Assembly (NCBI GenBank): GCA_022703195.1
Contig: JAKLEF010000043.1
Coordinates: 1 to 10,475, forward strand
DNA: 10,475 bases
Source: Candidatus Fermentibacterota bacterium
Lineage (GTDB): Bacteria; Fermentibacterota; Fermentibacteria; Fermentibacterales; Fermentibacteraceae
Direction of reading: 5' to 3'
Both the position numbers and the translations under genes were made by a program. This document shows, piece by piece, positions 1-6,882 of this stretch (positions are counted from its first letter, which is position 1; every line of letters starts with the position of its first letter). Below the pieces are notes generated by a model. The model was not told the origin of the DNA. It searched no databases and saw only the letters and a list, made by a program, of their open reading frames with translations.

Positions 1-1
1 G

Positions 2-1420
2 CTTCAGGTGGCATCCCGCCTCTCAGGCAGCAAGATCGTGGGAGTGGACCTGGAGGGGATAACTCCCATACCCGGGGTAATCACATTTCAGGCCGATATC
101 ACCCATGAGAGCACCATGGAGAGGGTGAAAGAGGCCCTGGGCGGGGAGGCGGACGACTATCTGACCAAGCCCGTCAACCCCAGCCAGATACAGCTCGTCA
201 TAAAGCGGCTCCTCAAGTCCACGGAACTCAGGACCCGGCAGGCGGCCGAGATCGTGTGGGGCGAGACTTCGAGGATTCTCGAGATGCGCGGTTCGGACAT
301 GGCCTGGGATGACTGGGCGGCGGTCTACCGGATATGGGCCGTGAGGGACGTCAGCCTCGGAGGGCAGCTCAGCGAGGAGCTGAAGAGCATCCAGAGAGTC
401 AGGTTCGAGGATCTCGCCATGGATTTCTCGCGATTCATCGAGCGCAACTTCCCGGACTGGATCCAGGGCCGGAACACGCCCCTCATGCCCCACAACCTGC
501 TCGAGCGGGTGGTCGTGCCCTGCATGAAGACCTCCCGGGAGACCGTCCTCATCGTCATGGACTGCATGCGCTACGACCAGTGGCTGACCATGACCCCGTC
601 CCTGGAGCAGTTCTTCCACATGGACACGAGCTTCATGTGCACATGCCTGCCCTCGGCCACCCCTTACAGCAGGAACTCGCTCTTCGCGGGGCTCCTGCCG
701 AGGGACATATGGCGCTTCTACAGGTCCGACTGGATAGAGGAGTACGGCGTGCCCGGCCTGAACAGGTCCGAGCACGCCTTCCTCCGCGACGCCCTCAGGC
801 GCCTGGGGGGCTTCGAGAGGCCGGAAGGCGTCGGCTATGTTAAGATATCGAACCAGAGGGAGGGGGAGTCGCTCAAGCGCTCGCTCTCCCAGCATCTCGA
901 GGGCGGATTCCTGGCCGTCATCATCAACTACCTCGACCATCTGACCCACGGCAGGTCAGAGCTGGACGTACTGAGGGACCTGGCGCCGGACGTGGCCAGC
1001 TTCCGCAAGCTCGCGTCGACATGGTACGAATCCTCGTACCTGAAGGACCTCCTGAGAACGCTCGCAGCCCGCGGGGCCACCGTGATCGTCACGAGCGACC
1101 ACGGGTCGGTGCTGTGCAGGAGACAGACACCGATCAGGGGCGCCAGGGGGATGTCGAGCAGCATCAGATACCGGCTGGGCCACGCCCTCAACGCCGACCC
1201 CAAGGCATCCGTGACGGTGCGCGAGCCCGCACGTTGGGGGCTGCCCGACGACAGCCCCAGCAAGACATACGTCTTCGCCAGGTCCGACTATCTCCTGGTG
1301 CATCCCGGGATGGCGCGCGAAGAGGTGTACAAGTTCGAGGACACTTTCCAGCATGGCGGCATCTCCATCGAGGAGATGGTCGTGCCCTGTACCGTCCTCA
1401 CGCCCAAGAAGGGCTTCTAG
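2..1420 (+). CDS. RlmE-like segment fused to receiver tail and PglZ domain (PorX-type), 5' partial
   Basis: The frame is open to the left edge, so the true start lies outside the window; the GTG at 8 is probably internal. Residues are numbered from that GTG. Residues 1-48 read like the SAM-binding core of an RlmE/FtsJ 23S rRNA 2'-O-methyltransferase (KIVGVDLEGITPIPGV, then FQADITHES). At about residue 48 the sequence switches to the C-terminal edge of a response-regulator receiver (ADDYLTKPVNPSQI, with the conserved receiver Lys at K54). A helical linker runs to about 175. The rest is a PglZ/alkaline-phosphatase-superfamily domain with likely metal ligands: D185 and D190 in VIVMDCMRYDQW, candidate nucleophile T218 in LPSATPYSRNS, D310/H311/H314, D364-H365 in VTSDHGS, and H449 in QHGGISIEEMVVP. 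The tail architecture matches PorX, the receiver-PglZ regulator of type IX secretion, which as I recall often neighbours tsaE in Bacteroidota. The PglZ call is firm. The N-terminal chimaera could be a real fusion or an assembly misjoin. Confidence 0.85.
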   Translation, partial: LQVASRLSGSKIVGVDLEGITPIPGVITFQADITHESTMERVKEALGGEADDYLTKPVNPSQIQLVIKRLLKSTELRTRQAAEIVWGETSRILEMRGSDMAWDDWAAVYRIWAVRDVSLGGQLSEELKSIQRVRFEDLAMDFSRFIERNFPDWIQGRNTPLMPHNLLERVVVPCMKTSRETVLIVMDCMRYDQWLTMTPSLEQFFHMDTSFMCTCLPSATPYSRNSLFAGLLPRDIWRFYRSDWIEEYGVPGLNRSEHAFLRDALRRLGGFERPEGVGYVKISNQREGESLKRSLSQHLEGGFLAVIINYLDHLTHGRSELDVLRDLAPDVASFRKLASTWYESSYLKDLLRTLAARGATVIVTSDHGSVLCRRQTPIRGARGMSSSIRYRLGHALNADPKASVTVREPARWGLPDDSPSKTYVFARSDYLLVHPGMAREEVYKFEDTFQHGGISIEEMVVPCTVLTPKKGF

Positions 1421-1423
1421 CCG

Positions 1424-1894
1424 GTGCTCCTCGATCTCGCGGGCCTCGAGGACCTGGCGCGGAGGACCGCAGGGATGATGCGTCCCGGCGATGCCGTGCT
1501 CCTGGTGGGCGATCTGGGGGCGGGGAAGTCGGTCTTCGCGAGGGCGCTGCTCAGGGGGCTGGGCGTGGAGGGCGACATCCCGTCGCCCAGCTTCATCGTG
1601 GACGCGGAGTACTCCTCCCTCGGCCTCTCGATCCACCACGTGGACCTCTACAGGCTCGGGGGAAGCGCCGGGGAGCTGGAGGCATTCGGCATACTGGACC
1701 TCCTGGCTTCGGATTCCGTCGCCGTCGTGGAATGGGCCGACCGGCTGCCCGAAGGGGCCGCCTGCTCGGGTTTCAGGGTGGTCCTGGGTTTCACCGGTGA
1801 TCCGCTCGTGAGGGAGGTCGGGTTTGAGCGGTTCGGTCTGGCTGGGGATCGACACGACACAGAGGCCGGGTTCCGTGGCACTCCTGGAGGATGA
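1424..1894 (+). CDS. tsaE: tRNA threonylcarbamoyladenosine biosynthesis ATPase TsaE
   Basis: TsaE is the small P-loop ATPase that, with TsaB and TsaD, transfers threonylcarbamoyl to A37 of ANN-decoding tRNAs (t6A). The 156-residue protein has a Walker A motif GDLGAGKS at 29-36 (K35, S36), the family loop SPSF at 54-57, HVDLYRL at 72-78, and VVEWADRL at 102-109, where TsaE proteins carry the conserved E-W pair. The length is typical for the family. It starts at GTG three bases after the preceding stop, with only a weak GAAGG-like ribosome-binding site upstream, so translation is probably coupled. The last 71 bp overlap tsaB in another frame, and the overlapped tail (from about residue 134) has no recognisable motif. 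Its direct linkage to tsaB and rimI supports the call. Confidence 0.95.
   Translation: MLLDLAGLEDLARRTAGMMRPGDAVLLVGDLGAGKSVFARALLRGLGVEGDIPSPSFIVDAEYSSLGLSIHHVDLYRLGGSAGELEAFGILDLLASDSVAVVEWADRLPEGAACSGFRVVLGFTGDPLVREVGFERFGLAGDRHDTEAGFRGTPGG
1813..1817 (+). promoter_or_regulatory. Shine-Dalgarno site for tsaB
   Basis: GGAGG lies six bases before a TTG codon at 1824, inside the 3' end of tsaE. This fixes the tsaB start at that TTG. The start matches where TsaB proteins begin, a few residues before the first beta strand with the G-I-D-T-T motif. Confidence 0.7.
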
Positions 1895-2486
1895 CGGGAG
1901 AACCGTCCAGATCGATCTCGGGGATGACCTGTCCACGTCGGAGTCCCTGCTTCCTGCGATTCGTGATCTCCTGGAGAAGGCCGGCATCGAAGGGAGCGGG
2001 CTCTCGGGCATAGGCGCCTGCCTCGGACCGGGGTCCTACACCGGCCTGCGCATATGCGCCGCGACGGCCTCCGGGCTTTCATCCGGCTGGGGTGTACCCG
2101 CGAAGGGCGTTCCCGTGCTGCGCGCCATCGCGTACTCCTCCGGGTCGGACGCCCCGGTCCTGGCCGTCGTGAGGGCGAGGGAGGGCGAAGTGTTCGCCGC
2201 CGCCTTCGAATCCGGCGATCCCTTCTCGCGGGAGCTGCTGCCTCCGGGGGTCTATACATGCGAGGCCGCCGCGGCCTGGCTCGATGCCCGCCCGGGATCG
2301 GCCTGCGAGGGCCCCGGGGCCCCGATGATCCGTCCCGGGATCGATCCCTCGCACTGCCTCGCACCCGGCGCGTCGGTCACGGCCCGGCTCGCCGCGGCGT
2401 ACTGCGCCGCCTCGGGCCCGGACAAGTCCCTGAGGCCTCTCTATCTGAGGAGTTTCAGACAGAAGGCGGCGACAGGTGTATCCTGA
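1824..2486 (+). CDS. tsaB: tRNA threonylcarbamoyladenosine biosynthesis protein TsaB
   Basis: TsaB is the ASKHA-fold, catalytically inactive paralogue of TsaD that scaffolds the bacterial t6A complex. The 220-residue protein opens with WLGIDTTQRPGSVALLED (6-23). It carries the family signature CLGPGSYTGLRI at 66-77 and a VVRAREGEVFAAAF strand at 115-128 where TsaB usually reads D-A-R-x-G-E-V-Y. SESLLPAIRDLL at 39-50 corresponds to the usual H-S-x-x-L-L-P helix, with Thr/Ser in place of His. The start is TTG, chosen because of the strong ribosome-binding site at 1813-1817. It overlaps tsaE by 71 bp and the next gene by 11 bp, so tsaE, tsaB and rimI look translationally coupled. Length is close to typical. 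Confidence 0.95.
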   Translation: MSGSVWLGIDTTQRPGSVALLEDDGRTVQIDLGDDLSTSESLLPAIRDLLEKAGIEGSGLSGIGACLGPGSYTGLRICAATASGLSSGWGVPAKGVPVLRAIAYSSGSDAPVLAVVRAREGEVFAAAFESGDPFSRELLPPGVYTCEAAAAWLDARPGSACEGPGAPMIRPGIDPSHCLAPGASVTARLAAAYCAASGPDKSLRPLYLRSFRQKAATGVS

Positions 2487-3714
2487 GACGAGGCGCGGAC
2501 GCCCCGGCGATGCCGCGGCGATAGCGAGGATAGAACGCGCGTCCTTCCCGGACCCCTGGCCGCCCGACGTGTTCGAGGAGTGCCTCGAGCCCTGGTCGGG
2601 CATCTCGACCTGGATCGCGGCAGACGCAGGCAGGATTGTCGGATACGTCTGCGCCGCGATCCCCTCTCCGGGAGTCCTCCATGTCGCGAACCTCTGCGTC
2701 ACGCGGTCCGCGAGGCGGATGGGCGTCGGCAGGCTCCTTCTCGAGACCGCCGAGGACTGGGGGGCGGCCTCTGGCTGCAGGGCCTGCTTCCTCGAAGTCA
2801 GGTGCACCAACAGGGCGGCCGTCGGCCTCTACATCGGGAAGGGATACACGCCATGCGGGCACCTGCCCGGGTATTACGGCCCCCGGAGGCACGGGCTGCG
2901 CCTCGTTAGGAGCCTCGAGGCCGGGAATCCCGAGAAGGCGGCGCTGGCCGGAGCCCTGGCCGGCCGGCTGGGAGCCGCCCCGCCGGTGGGGATCGTGCTG
3001 GGCTCCGGCCTCTCGTGGGTGGCCGACCTCTTCGGGGAAGGTGAGTCGATCTCCTGGGAGGACCTGCCCGGCATGTCGGGAGACGCCCTGCCCGGGCACC
3101 CGGGCCGGATCGTGACCAGCCCCTGCGGCAGGTTCGTGTTCCTCCTCGGCAGGAGGCATCACTATCAGGGCTTTTCCGGGAACGGGATCACTATGCTGCC
3201 CGAATCGCTGGCGGACCTGGGTGTCTCGACCTGGATCCTCACGAGCTCTGCCGGAGCGGTATCGCCTAGCCTCGCCGTGGGTGACGCAGTGGTTTTCCGC
3301 GACCATGTGAACCTATCGGGATGCGTGCCGGATGTGCGTTCGCGCATCCCATCCCCGCTTTACTCGATGCCGCTGAGGAGGATCGCAGCCGAAGCGGCGG
3401 GGCGCACCGGGGCGCGCGTTTCCGAAGGGCTCTTCGCCTGCGTCTCGGGTCCTGCGTACGAGACGGTCGCCGAACTCGACCTGCTGCGGCGGATGGGGGT
3501 CGACGCCGTGTCCATGTCCACGGCTCCCGAGGCGCTGGCGCTGGCCGCCCGCGGATGCGATGTTCTCGGCCTCGCTTTCGTGACGAACACCTGCGGGCCG
3601 GGCGAGGAGGTCACCCACCAGGCCGTCCTGGACGCGCAGGGGATCATACGATCGAGCCTCGGGCCATTCCTCGGGGCTCTTCTCGGGGGGGCCGCCGCAC
3701 ATGCGCTACGCTGA
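2476..3714 (+). CDS. Fusion: RimI-type N-acetyltransferase + purine nucleoside phosphorylase
   Basis: One uninterrupted 412-residue frame encodes two full-length enzymes. Residues 1-148 are a GNAT acetyltransferase most like RimI, which acetylates the N-terminal Ala of ribosomal protein S18. It has the acetyl-CoA loop RRMGVGRLLL at 80-89, then LEVRCTNRAAVGLYIGKGY at 106-124 and PGYYGP at 131-136. Residues from about 150 are a trimeric-type purine nucleoside phosphorylase (phosphorolysis of inosine/guanosine): GIVLGSGL at 172-179, GHPGRI at 207-212, GRRHHYQG at 225-232, GDAVVFRDHVNLSG at 269-282, SGPAYETVAE at 324-333 (E329, base-binding Glu), VSMSTAPEA at 345-353 and TNTCG at 370-374 (N371, matching the purine-specific Asn). 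No ATG or TTG lies at the domain joint; the first GTG is already inside the first PNP strand, so a separate PNP start is unlikely. It starts at GTG 2476, with AGAAGG nine bases upstream, overlaps tsaB by 11 bp and folC by 14 bp. RimI beside tsaB is a common arrangement; the PNP fusion is not one I know. Confidence 0.93.
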   Translation: MYPETRRGRPGDAAAIARIERASFPDPWPPDVFEECLEPWSGISTWIAADAGRIVGYVCAAIPSPGVLHVANLCVTRSARRMGVGRLLLETAEDWGAASGCRACFLEVRCTNRAAVGLYIGKGYTPCGHLPGYYGPRRHGLRLVRSLEAGNPEKAALAGALAGRLGAAPPVGIVLGSGLSWVADLFGEGESISWEDLPGMSGDALPGHPGRIVTSPCGRFVFLLGRRHHYQGFSGNGITMLPESLADLGVSTWILTSSAGAVSPSLAVGDAVVFRDHVNLSGCVPDVRSRIPSPLYSMPLRRIAAEAAGRTGARVSEGLFACVSGPAYETVAELDLLRRMGVDAVSMSTAPEALALAARGCDVLGLAFVTNTCGPGEEVTHQAVLDAQGIIRSSLGPFLGALLGGAAAHALR

Positions 3715-4963
3715 AGCTCTCGAATACCTTTTCGGCCGCCGCAGGCTGGGGATGAAGTACGGGCTTCCCCGCATGAAGGCCCTGATGCGCGATCTGGGAT
3801 CCCCCCAGGACGCATTCCGCACCATCCACGTCGTCGGGACCAACGGGAAGGGCAGCACCACCGCCCTCCTGGCGGAGATGGCCAGGCTGCTCGGATTCCG
3901 CACCGGGCGCAACACTTCGCCCCACCTCCTGGATTTCCGCGAGAGGATCGCGGTGGATGCGGCATGGATCCCTCCCGATTCCGTGACCGAGTTCATCCGC
4001 GACAAGCGGGGCCTCATCGAGAGGCACGAAGCCACCTTCTTCGAGATAACCACGGCGATGGCGGCCTGGCACTTCGCGCGGACAGGCGTGGAGTGGGCGA
4101 TCGTGGAGGCCGGGCTCGGAGGGCGGCTCGACGCGACGAGGACTTTCGGCGGGCGATGCACCGTCTTCACCGGCGTGGACATAGAGCACCGGAGGATACT
4201 CGGCCCGACGAAGTCCGCCATCGCAGGCGAGAAGCTAGCCATTGCCCCCCGGGGCACCGTGCTGGTCTGCCACAGGCAGAACGGGCCGGTCGAGCGGATG
4301 GTGCGTGACGCCGTGACCGCCCGCGGCCTGGACAGGATAGTGCCGTCACCGACCGCTCTGGCGCCTCTTCCAGGTGAGCATCAGCTCTGGAACGCGGCTC
4401 TGGCCCTCGCGGCGGCGGAGTCGGCGTTCGGCAGGCCCTCCGGGGAGGTGGCGGAAGCCTTCGCCCGGGCCTGCCGGAGCCTGAGATGGCCAGGCAGGCT
4501 CGACCTTCGCAGAGGGAAGCCGGACGTGCTCTTCGACGTCTCGCACAATCCCCAGTCCGTGGCCAGGCTCTGCGAGCACCTGTCCGCACTCGGCCGCCGG
4601 TCCGCCGGGGTTGTGGGCTTCCTGGCCGACAAGCCGTGGAGGCGGATGGCATCGATGCTGAGCGGGTACGTCGACCCTGTCGTCGCGACCACCCCTCTTT
4701 CGGACAGGCTGCTCCCCGCCGGCCAGCTCGACGCGGAGTTCATGCGGCTGGGCTTCGACTCGAGACCGGTCGATCCGGTGGAGGCCGCGGTGGCCGCGGG
4801 GCGGGGGCTCGCTCCCGATCTCCTCGTCGTGGCCGGATCCTTTTATGTTGTGGGAGACGCGATGCTTTCAGCCTGGCGGAATGGCTGGACCGAGGGGCCG
4901 TCGGGCGAGGAGAGCCAGATCCTCGACACCCCTCCGGACGCTGTCGCAGCGGGACTGCACTAG
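3701..4963 (+). CDS. folC: Folylpolyglutamate synthase / dihydrofolate synthase
   Basis: FolC is the Mur-ligase-family enzyme that adds glutamate to dihydropteroate and/or folates using ATP in the cytoplasm. The 420-residue protein has the P-loop HVVGTNGKGSTT (43-54), NTSPHLLDFRERI (71-83), FFEITTAMAAWHF (113-125), VEAGLGGRLDATR (135-147), TGVDIEHRRILGPT (157-170, with H163 where the family has D-H) and the IAGEKLAI helix with K178. GEHQLWNAALAL (225-236), the C-terminal domain hinge WPGRL (263-267), DVSHNPQS (279-286, family D-G-A-H-N-P) and GSFYVVGD also fit. Length is typical. The ATG lies 14 bp inside the end of the preceding gene and has only a G-rich tract upstream, so coupling is likely. 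Whether it is bifunctional cannot be told from the sequence. Confidence 0.95.
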   Translation: MRYAEALEYLFGRRRLGMKYGLPRMKALMRDLGSPQDAFRTIHVVGTNGKGSTTALLAEMARLLGFRTGRNTSPHLLDFRERIAVDAAWIPPDSVTEFIRDKRGLIERHEATFFEITTAMAAWHFARTGVEWAIVEAGLGGRLDATRTFGGRCTVFTGVDIEHRRILGPTKSAIAGEKLAIAPRGTVLVCHRQNGPVERMVRDAVTARGLDRIVPSPTALAPLPGEHQLWNAALALAAAESAFGRPSGEVAEAFARACRSLRWPGRLDLRRGKPDVLFDVSHNPQSVARLCEHLSALGRRSAGVVGFLADKPWRRMASMLSGYVDPVVATTPLSDRLLPAGQLDAEFMRLGFDSRPVDPVEAAVAAGRGLAPDLLVVAGSFYVVGDAMLSAWRNGWTEGPSGEESQILDTPPDAVAAGLH

Positions 4964-4969
4964 GAAGGA
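4962..4969 (+). promoter_or_regulatory. Shine-Dalgarno site for the DUF3098-like gene
   Basis: AGGAAGGA lies six bases before the ATG at 4976 and directly after the folC stop. It is one of the clearest ribosome-binding sites in the operon and supports a 75-codon gene as real despite its small size. Confidence 0.6.
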
Positions 4970-4975
4970 ACTGAC

Positions 4976-5203
4976 ATGGCCGCTACCGAGACTGCAGAGA
5001 CGAAGAAGCCCAGGACTGGCGCCGCTCCGGCCGACATCGAGAGGAATCCGTTCAGGATGCGCAACTACATCCTCTTCGCGGCGGGGCTCGCCATCATCGT
5101 GGGCGGGTGGTTCCTGCTGAGGGCCGGCGACATTACGCTCGCGCCCATCATGCTGGTGCTGGGCTACTGCGCCGTTCTCCCGCTCGCGATCGTCCTGAAG
5201 TAG
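4976..5203 (+). CDS. Small two-helix membrane protein, DUF3098-like
   Basis: This 75-residue protein has a hydrophilic N-terminus (1-28) and two predicted membrane helices, about 31-48 (YILFAAGLAIIVGGWFLL) and 55-74. The short linker RAGDITLAP joins them. The pattern N-Y-x-L near helix 1, a G-rich first helix, and L-A-P-I at the start of helix 2 matches what I recall of DUF3098, a family best known from Bacteroidota and without assigned function. A strong ribosome-binding site precedes the ATG. It sits 12 bp after folC and one base before the SUMF lipoprotein gene, so the three are probably co-transcribed. Function is unknown. Confidence 0.75.
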   Translation: MAATETAETKKPRTGAAPADIERNPFRMRNYILFAAGLAIIVGGWFLLRAGDITLAPIMLVLGYCAVLPLAIVLK

Positions 5204-5204
5204 G

Positions 5205-5963
5205 ATGAAGCCCCCGGCTCAGCTCTGCGCGGCTGCGGCCGCCTTCGCACTGCTGACTGTCCTGCAGTCGGCGGGCTGCGGCGGCGGAACGGCCGCCGGG
5301 CCGGCAGGTTCCGATCCGGTCGAGTCCGACACCGTCTTCATACAGCTCGAGGGCGGCGAGTTCGTCACGTCCGCGGGCGACACGGTGCTGATCCAGCCCT
5401 TCGAGCTCATGGAGACCGAGGTGTCGAACCGCCTCTACGTCTGGCTCGCGGACGAAGCGGGCCTCGATCTGCCGCCCGATCCCGGGTTCCCCGCGATGGA
5501 GCACTACCTGACCGCCATGCCCGACTATCCCGTGGTCAACGTCTCCGCTCTCGAGGCGGAGCAGGCGTGCGCCGTGCTCGGAGGCAGGCTCCCGACTCTG
5601 GCGGAGATGGAGTACGCCGCGTCCATCGGCCTTTCCGGGCCGTCGGCGGGGCTCTTTCCCTGGGGGGCGCTGGATCCGGAGGATGCGGAGTTCCCCGCCA
5701 ACTACCTCGCATCCGACGACTGGGACCTGAGGAACCAGGACGGCTACCTCTTCACCGCGCCGGTGGGTTCGTTCCCGCGGAACCCTGCGGGCCTGGCGGA
5801 TCTCGCCGGCAACGTGGCGGAGCTCACCAGGCCATCCGACAGCACCTGCACGGTGTTCGGCGGCTCGTGGCTCTCTCCGTCGGACGACCTGAGGATCGGC
5901 GCCTATTCCACCGTCTACGAGGGCGACAGAGCCCGCCACATCGGCTTCCGCATCGCCCGCTGA
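5205..5963 (+). CDS. SUMF1/FGE-sulfatase-fold lipoprotein
   Basis: The 252-residue protein begins with a short charged start, a hydrophobic stretch (about 7-22) and SAGC ending at C25. This looks like a lipoprotein signal with a slightly atypical -3 residue, followed by a Gly/Ala/Pro-rich tether. The remainder is a SUMF1-type (formylglycine-generating-enzyme-like) domain: METEVSNRLYVW (69-80), PVVNVSALEAEQAC (109-122), GGRLPTLAEMEYAAS (126-140), FPWG (151-154), APVGSFPRNPAGLADLAGNV (185-204), FGGSW (218-222) and HIGFRIAR (245-252). These match the family's usual motifs. True formylglycine-generating enzymes use cysteines in the C-terminal core; here the only cysteine after residue 122 is C215, before GGSW, so sulfatase activation is unlikely. 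SUMF-fold lipoproteins also occur as structural parts (for example GldK in type IX secretion). The ATG is one base after the preceding stop. Confidence 0.9.
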   Translation: MKPPAQLCAAAAAFALLTVLQSAGCGGGTAAGPAGSDPVESDTVFIQLEGGEFVTSAGDTVLIQPFELMETEVSNRLYVWLADEAGLDLPPDPGFPAMEHYLTAMPDYPVVNVSALEAEQACAVLGGRLPTLAEMEYAASIGLSGPSAGLFPWGALDPEDAEFPANYLASDDWDLRNQDGYLFTAPVGSFPRNPAGLADLAGNVAELTRPSDSTCTVFGGSWLSPSDDLRIGAYSTVYEGDRARHIGFRIAR

Positions 5964-5968
5964 CCCCT

Positions 5969-6138
5969 CGGCCGATTCCTGGTTTCAGATGCTTCAGATG
6001 CAGTCGTAACTGCAAGGTGTGAAACCAGATGACCTCTTAGCTGATTACTCGATACGCATGATAATGGTACAAATCTGCGATATTGTTGATATCTGTAATC
6101 AAGGCCGTTCATTCGCATACGGAATCGACGGGTAGCGT
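5969..6138 (+). repeat. Left outer arm of a ~170-bp inverted repeat
   Basis: This segment, six bases after the preceding stop codon, is repeated in reverse complement at 9341-9513. Bases 5969-6009 match 9473-9513 exactly over 41 bp; the whole arm is about 80% identical by eye, with a few indels, and both arms finish on a shared CGACGGGTAGCGT. It folds on itself: CTGGTTTCA (5979-5987) pairs with TGAAACCAG (6020-6028), enclosing TGCAGT (5999-6004) pairing with ACTGCA (6009-6014). There is no coding potential. It is the distal end of an element whose other end abuts tRNA-Val. Confidence 0.9.
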
Positions 6139-6358
6139 TTCGGTGGTTGTTCGCAGGCAGGCTCTCGCAGGTTCGTTATGCGAACCATGCTGTCGCCTGG
6201 TTCATCCCGCTTCACTGGATTCAAGACATGCGAGAGACAATGACTTCAGCCGTGACATAGGTTCTCTGCCGGATCCCGGCGGAGCCGGAGGTAGGACGCG
6301 TGCCGCTTCCTCATAATCCCATCGATTTCGCCCCGTGAAATCGTGTGTAGCCGAACCT
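6139..6358. other. Hairpin-rich noncoding spacer of the left repeat element
   Basis: No credible gene is present. Several inverted repeats occur: GGTTCG/CGAACC with a 5-base loop near 6170, CTCTCGCA pairing with TGCGAGAG further on, a GC-rich CCCGGCGGAGCCGG at 6275-6288 that recurs in reverse complement in the right element at 9227-9240, and CGATTTC (6323-6329) pairing with GAAATCG (6337-6343). Sequence between these is not clearly conserved with the right element. Confidence 0.6.
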
Positions 6359-6870
6359 GGCGAACCACTGCCGGGCCAGCTCATTCCTGCGGACGTCTGA
6401 GGATGTATACCCGGGCCCTATCGCGGTTCGCCAAGCTTGTAGATCGGACATGTGGCGAACCACTGCCGGGCCAGCTCATTCCTGCGGACGTCTGAGGAGG
6501 TACACCCGGGCCCTATCGCGGTTCGCCAAGCTTGTAGATCGGACATGTGGCGAACCACTGCCGGGCCAGCTCATTCCTGCGGACGTCTGAGGAGGTACAC
6601 CCGGGCCCTATCGCGGTTCGCCAAGCTTGTAGATCGGACATGTGGCGAACCACTGCCGGGCCAGCTCATTCCTGCGGACGTCTGAGGAGGTACACCCGGG
6701 CCCTATCGCGGTTCGCCAAGCTTGTAGATCGGACATGTGGCGAACCACTGCCGGGCCAGCTCATTCCTGCGGACGTCTGAGGAGGTACACCCGGGCCCTA
6801 TCGCGGTTCGCCAAGCTTGTAGATCGGACATGTGGCGAACCACTGCCGGGCCAGCTCATTCCTGCGGACG
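6359..6870. repeat. Tandem array of a 95-bp unit (five full copies plus a partial)
   Basis: The unit repeats exactly every 95 bp (GGCGAACC at 6359, 6454, 6549, 6644, 6739, 6834) and the array ends in a partial copy. Copies are identical except the first (distal to the tRNA), which has T at 6404 and T at 6408 where the others have G and C. Within each unit GGCGAACC and GGTTCGCC form an inverted repeat, as do GGGCC/GGGCCC. Across the unit boundary GCGGTTCGCC and GGCGAACC flank a 21-base loop. The period is not a multiple of three, so the open frames that cross the array are artefacts of the repeat. A single diverged 94-bp copy lies inverted at 9089-9182. Confidence 0.97.
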
Positions 6871-6881
6871 CAGGAATGAGC
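6854..6881 (-). terminator. Perfect 13-bp palindrome just downstream of tRNA-Val
   Basis: GCTCATTCCTGCG and its exact complement are separated by two bases, one base beyond the CCA end of tRNA-Val. By position it could end or protect the tRNA transcript, but no T-tract follows on the minus strand, so it is not a standard intrinsic terminator. One half lies inside the adjacent 95-bp unit. Similar hairpins with different bases occur in the right element (9039-9064 and 9079-9102). Confidence 0.45.
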
Positions 6882-6882
6882 G

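Noticed and set aside
956..2364. Long minus-strand open frames opposite the PglZ, tsaE and tsaB genes
   Set aside because: They are antisense shadows in GC-rich coding sequence: low-complexity Arg/Pro/Gly-rich translations without motifs, crossing several real genes.
6140..6200. tRNA-like structure from GGTTCG motifs in the left spacer
   Set aside because: GGTTCG resembles a T arm, but no acceptor, anticodon arm or 3' end can be drawn around it.
6359..6870. CRISPR array
   Set aside because: The repeats are contiguous and identical over the whole 95-bp period with no variable spacers, and no cas genes are present.
6359..6870. Integron attC sites
   Set aside because: Spaced imperfect palindromes suggested attC, but the RYYYAAC/GTTRRRY core sites are absent and there are no gene cassettes between copies.
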